DNA from: Candidatus Poribacteria bacterium
GTDB taxonomy: Bacteria; Poribacteria; WGA-4E; WGA-3G
Direction: 5' to 3'
DNA: 35,136 nt
Assembly: GCA_022827225.1 (NCBI GenBank)
Contig: JAJDTJ010000119.1
Span: 1 to 35,136, forward strand
Part shown: positions 33,151 to 35,136 of the stretch, one piece after another
Position numbering within the stretch: the stretch's first letter is position 1
Layout: each line of letters opens with the position of its first letter
The notes under the pieces: generated by a model
The model's database searches: none
What the model was told of the DNA's origin: nothing
The model's input: only the letters and a program-made list of their open reading frames with translations
Made by a program: the position numbers and the translations under genes

Positions 33151-34158
33151 ATGCAATTAGCATCTCCGGTTTTCTTAACTTTACTTATCGTCATCCCGTT
33201 GATGTTCATCGTTTCTCGACAGCTGCCGAGACGGACAACCCACCCCATTATCCGTTTTTCTGACTTTAACCACGGGTTCGCAGCCGGTGTTCAGAAGATG
33301 CGGCAATCTCTCTCGGTCAAAGCGATGCCGCTCTTAAAGGTCCTGAGATTCGTTGCTCTCTCGCTTCTCATCATTACGCTCGCTCGTCCACAACTCTCGC
33401 AAAGCCGTGAGCACAGTATCGCGCAGGGGATCGACATCCTCTTAACACTTGATACCTCGGAAAGCATGCGGGCGGAGGATTTTGTGGGAGCAAATCGTAT
33501 CGAGACCGCAAAATCGGTCATCAAGGAATTTCTCGCACATCGCAAAAACGACCGTATCGGACTCGTTACCTTTGCCGGTGAAAGTTTCACACTCTGTCCT
33601 CTCACATTAGATTATCCAGTGCTCACAGAACTTCTTAACGATGTAGAGATTGGGCAGCTAGAGGATGGAACGGCTATCGGTGACGCGCTCGCGACAGCTA
33701 CGCAGCGGTTGCGCACCTCAACATCGAAAACCAAGATTGTTATCCTTTTGACCGATGGCGAAAACAACGCCGGCAGTATTGCACCCGAAACGGCAGCAGC
33801 GCTTGCAGCAGCCGACAGGATTAAAGTTTATACCATCGGCATGGGGAAAGAAGGCGGAGCCCGTATTCCTTACGCCGATACAACGTTTGGCAAACGCTAC
33901 CGAGAAGTTCTAACCTATCTCGACGAAGGAACACTAAAACAGATCGCTAACGCAACAGGCGGAAGATACTTTCGCGCAACAGATACGCAATCGTTACAGC
34001 AGATTTATGCGGAAATCAACCGTTTTGAAAAGACAGAATTTAAGACCTTCAACACCGTTGCCGAAAAAGAGTTGGCAACATATTTCTTGATACCGGCAGT
34101 GCTACTGCTGGCAATCGAGATTTTATTGAGCAATACAGTACTACGAAAAATCCCTTAG
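33151..34158 (+). CDS. BatA-like von Willebrand factor A membrane protein
   Basis: The 335-residue protein has an N-terminal membrane helix (residues 6-22), a second near 61-76, a VWA domain with the MIDAS metal site DTSES (101-105), a conserved Thr in DGTAIGDAL and the Asp in LLTDGENN, and a C-terminal membrane helix (about 310-328). This is the layout of BatA proteins of aerotolerance-type operons, which often occur with MoxR ATPases. The ATG at 33151 follows AGGA; the frame is open from 33046 but that part overlaps the previous gene. No MoxR, BatB or TPR BatC gene is adjacent. The role is probably in envelope stress or maturation of other proteins. Confidence 0.9.
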   Translation: MQLASPVFLTLLIVIPLMFIVSRQLPRRTTHPIIRFSDFNHGFAAGVQKMRQSLSVKAMPLLKVLRFVALSLLIITLARPQLSQSREHSIAQGIDILLTLDTSESMRAEDFVGANRIETAKSVIKEFLAHRKNDRIGLVTFAGESFTLCPLTLDYPVLTELLNDVEIGQLEDGTAIGDALATATQRLRTSTSKTKIVILLTDGENNAGSIAPETAAALAAADRIKVYTIGMGKEGGARIPYADTTFGKRYREVLTYLDEGTLKQIANATGGRYFRATDTQSLQQIYAEINRFEKTEFKTFNTVAEKELATYFLIPAVLLLAIEILLSNTVLRKIP

Positions 34159-34237
34159 ACGAAGTGGAAAACGGCAGACACAGAAAAACGTCAAAACGCC
34201 AAACTCACTCGTCCGAATCAAAAGGAAAATTAAAAAA

Positions 34238-34999
34238 ATGGAAAATATTATTGCTTGCAACTTAGGAAGTTATCGACAGTTTCGTGAGGGTGCCTATACA
34301 CACTTGGCGGAAATCGGTCTAACAAACGTAGAAATCGGGGTGCCTTCGGTTGAATCTGTTGACGCAGCCCAAGCAGAACTGAAAGCACACGGACTCGTCG
34401 CCACGAGCCTGCTCGGCAGATGCGATATACAATCCGAAACGGCTGTCTCAGATTTCCAACCGACACTGGAGATTGCCGATAAGATGGGTGTGAATATCAT
34501 CTTTGTCAGCGTCCATGCCGGTGATACGGACAAGAATGTAGTGTACGATCGGCTCCGCGCAATCGGAGAGAACGCCGCGCCCGGCGGGATTAAGGTCTGT
34601 CTGGAAACGCACCCGGATTTGATACACAACGGCGACATCGCACTTGAGACGATGCAAGCCGTTAACCACCCGAATATCTGTGTTAATTTTGACACAGGCA
34701 ACGTCTATTATTATAACCACAATGTGACCGCCGTTTCGGAAGTTCAGAAAGTTGTTCCACACGTCGGCGCGGTTCACCTTAAGGATACAAACGGCGGCTA
34801 TCGGACGTGGAATTTTCCGACCCTCGGCGTAGGGGTGGTCGATTTCAAAGCGGTATTCCAAACACTCAACGATGCCGGTTTCTACGGACCCTTCACCATG
34901 GAATTGGAGGGTGTCGAAGGCGAAAATCTTGACGAAGCGGGTGCCAAAGCACGTGTAGCAGATTCATTGCAACACCTGAAAGACATTGGCGTTACTTAA
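34238..34999 (+). CDS. Sugar phosphate isomerase/epimerase (xylose isomerase-like TIM barrel)
   Basis: The 253-residue product belongs to the AP endonuclease 2/xylose isomerase-like TIM-barrel superfamily, including hydroxypyruvate and inosose isomerases. Strands end with recognisable metal-binding motifs: VCLETHPD (about 125-132), VNFDTGNVYYYN (about 149-160), HLKDTNGGYRTW (about 180-191) and MELEGVEGE near the C-terminus. The length is typical. ATG 34238 follows AAGGAAAA. It lies 79 bases after the BatA-like gene on the same strand. With the Gfo/Idh/MocA gene at the left end it suggests carbohydrate/inositol catabolism, though they are far apart. Substrate unknown. Confidence 0.88.
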   Translation: MENIIACNLGSYRQFREGAYTHLAEIGLTNVEIGVPSVESVDAAQAELKAHGLVATSLLGRCDIQSETAVSDFQPTLEIADKMGVNIIFVSVHAGDTDKNVVYDRLRAIGENAAPGGIKVCLETHPDLIHNGDIALETMQAVNHPNICVNFDTGNVYYYNHNVTAVSEVQKVVPHVGAVHLKDTNGGYRTWNFPTLGVGVVDFKAVFQTLNDAGFYGPFTMELEGVEGENLDEAGAKARVADSLQHLKDIGVT

Positions 35000-35029
35000 T
35001 TGAGGGTGTTTCATAAATAAGTTGTGAAG

Positions 35030-35099
35030 TGTCAGGATAACCGGTATCCTTTAATGAAAACCAACCCATTGAAGGAGTATCCGATGTATTATCCTGACA
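35030..35099. repeat. Inverted repeat around the start of the last ORF
   Basis: TGTCAGGATAA (35030-35040) is the inverse complement of TTATCCTGACA (35089-35099). A second small hairpin AGGATA/TATCCT lies at 35034-35050. The right arm covers codons 2-6 of the ORF starting at 35084 and the left arm lies upstream of its ribosome binding site. It may be a transposon end or a translation-regulating structure. Confidence 0.4.
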
Positions 35100-35136
35100 G
35101 CAAAGAGTATATCACATTTCTTTTTCTTATGTTAGA
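35084..35136 (+). CDS. N-terminal fragment of an unknown protein (cut by window edge)
   Basis: ATG 35084 is preceded by AAGGAG (35072-35077) at six bases and opens a frame of 17 codons that runs off the right edge, beginning MYYPDSKEYITFLFLML. The good ribosome binding site supports a real gene. The surrounding inverted repeat would fit a mobile element, but nothing else identifies it. Confidence 0.4.
   Translation, partial: MYYPDSKEYITFLFLML

Overview
The window looks like a chromosomal piece of an uncultured marine or sponge-associated bacterium, most likely Candidatus Poribacteria or a relative. This is an inference. It rests on gene content (two sulfatases, a phytanoyl-CoA dioxygenase-like protein, Gfo/Idh/MocA and Ldh-type oxidoreductases, LamG-type secreted proteins), on a C-terminal sorting-type domain with an NYPNPFNP motif, and on many small palindromic intergenic repeats. 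There is no rRNA, tRNA or CRISPR array that I can see. Most genes have clear AGGAG-type ribosome binding sites, and several have near-consensus sigma-70 promoters.

Layout. 1-63: start of a probable transposase, minus strand, cut by the window edge. 221-2231 (minus): two sugar/hydroxyacid-type oxidoreductases. 2391-5848 (plus): a promoter, a small unknown protein translationally coupled to a bifunctional NAD(P)HX repair enzyme, an SDR with altered catalytic residues, and an unknown protein. 5899-8781: a large secreted 5'-nucleotidase-like protein with a sorting domain. 8910-10319 and 12948-14459: two sulfatases flanking a two-gene FRG-domain/TPR operon (10412-12764, minus). 14499-17551: an accessory segment with a MITE-like element, an XRE regulator, a short ORF and a probable Type II restriction-modification pair. 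17570-19189 (minus): an AAA ATPase fused to a PD-(D/E)XK nuclease-like domain. 19292-21723 (minus): PhyH-like protein, secreted beta-rich protein, PPK2. 21824-26057 (minus): a 1164-residue DUF4175-type membrane/coiled-coil protein and a Yip1-like membrane protein. 26290-29773 (minus): thioredoxin-like protein, c-type cytochrome, transketolase. 29966-31747 (minus): acidic protein and LamG protein. 31988-34999 (plus): bactofilin-like membrane protein, BatA-like VWA protein, sugar isomerase/epimerase. 35084-end: start of an unknown ORF.

The most striking observation is at 26290-27432. An exported thioredoxin-like protein is interrupted by one in-frame UGA exactly at the redox active site (W-UGA-G-C-R). 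The frame stays open for 196 codons afterwards, and a 6-bp GGG-loop hairpin lies 21 nt downstream of the UGA, as expected of a bacterial SECIS. I interpret this as a probable selenoprotein with an unusual U-x-C centre, translationally coupled to a membrane-anchored cytochrome c.

Other points of interest are the compact restriction-modification pair, the FRG/TPR operon, a palindromic repeat that appears to encode part of the transketolase linker, a family of GTTGTCAGTT-type intergenic inverted repeats, and three enzymes (SDR, PhyH-like, 5'-nucleotidase-like) in which normally catalytic or metal-binding residues are replaced.
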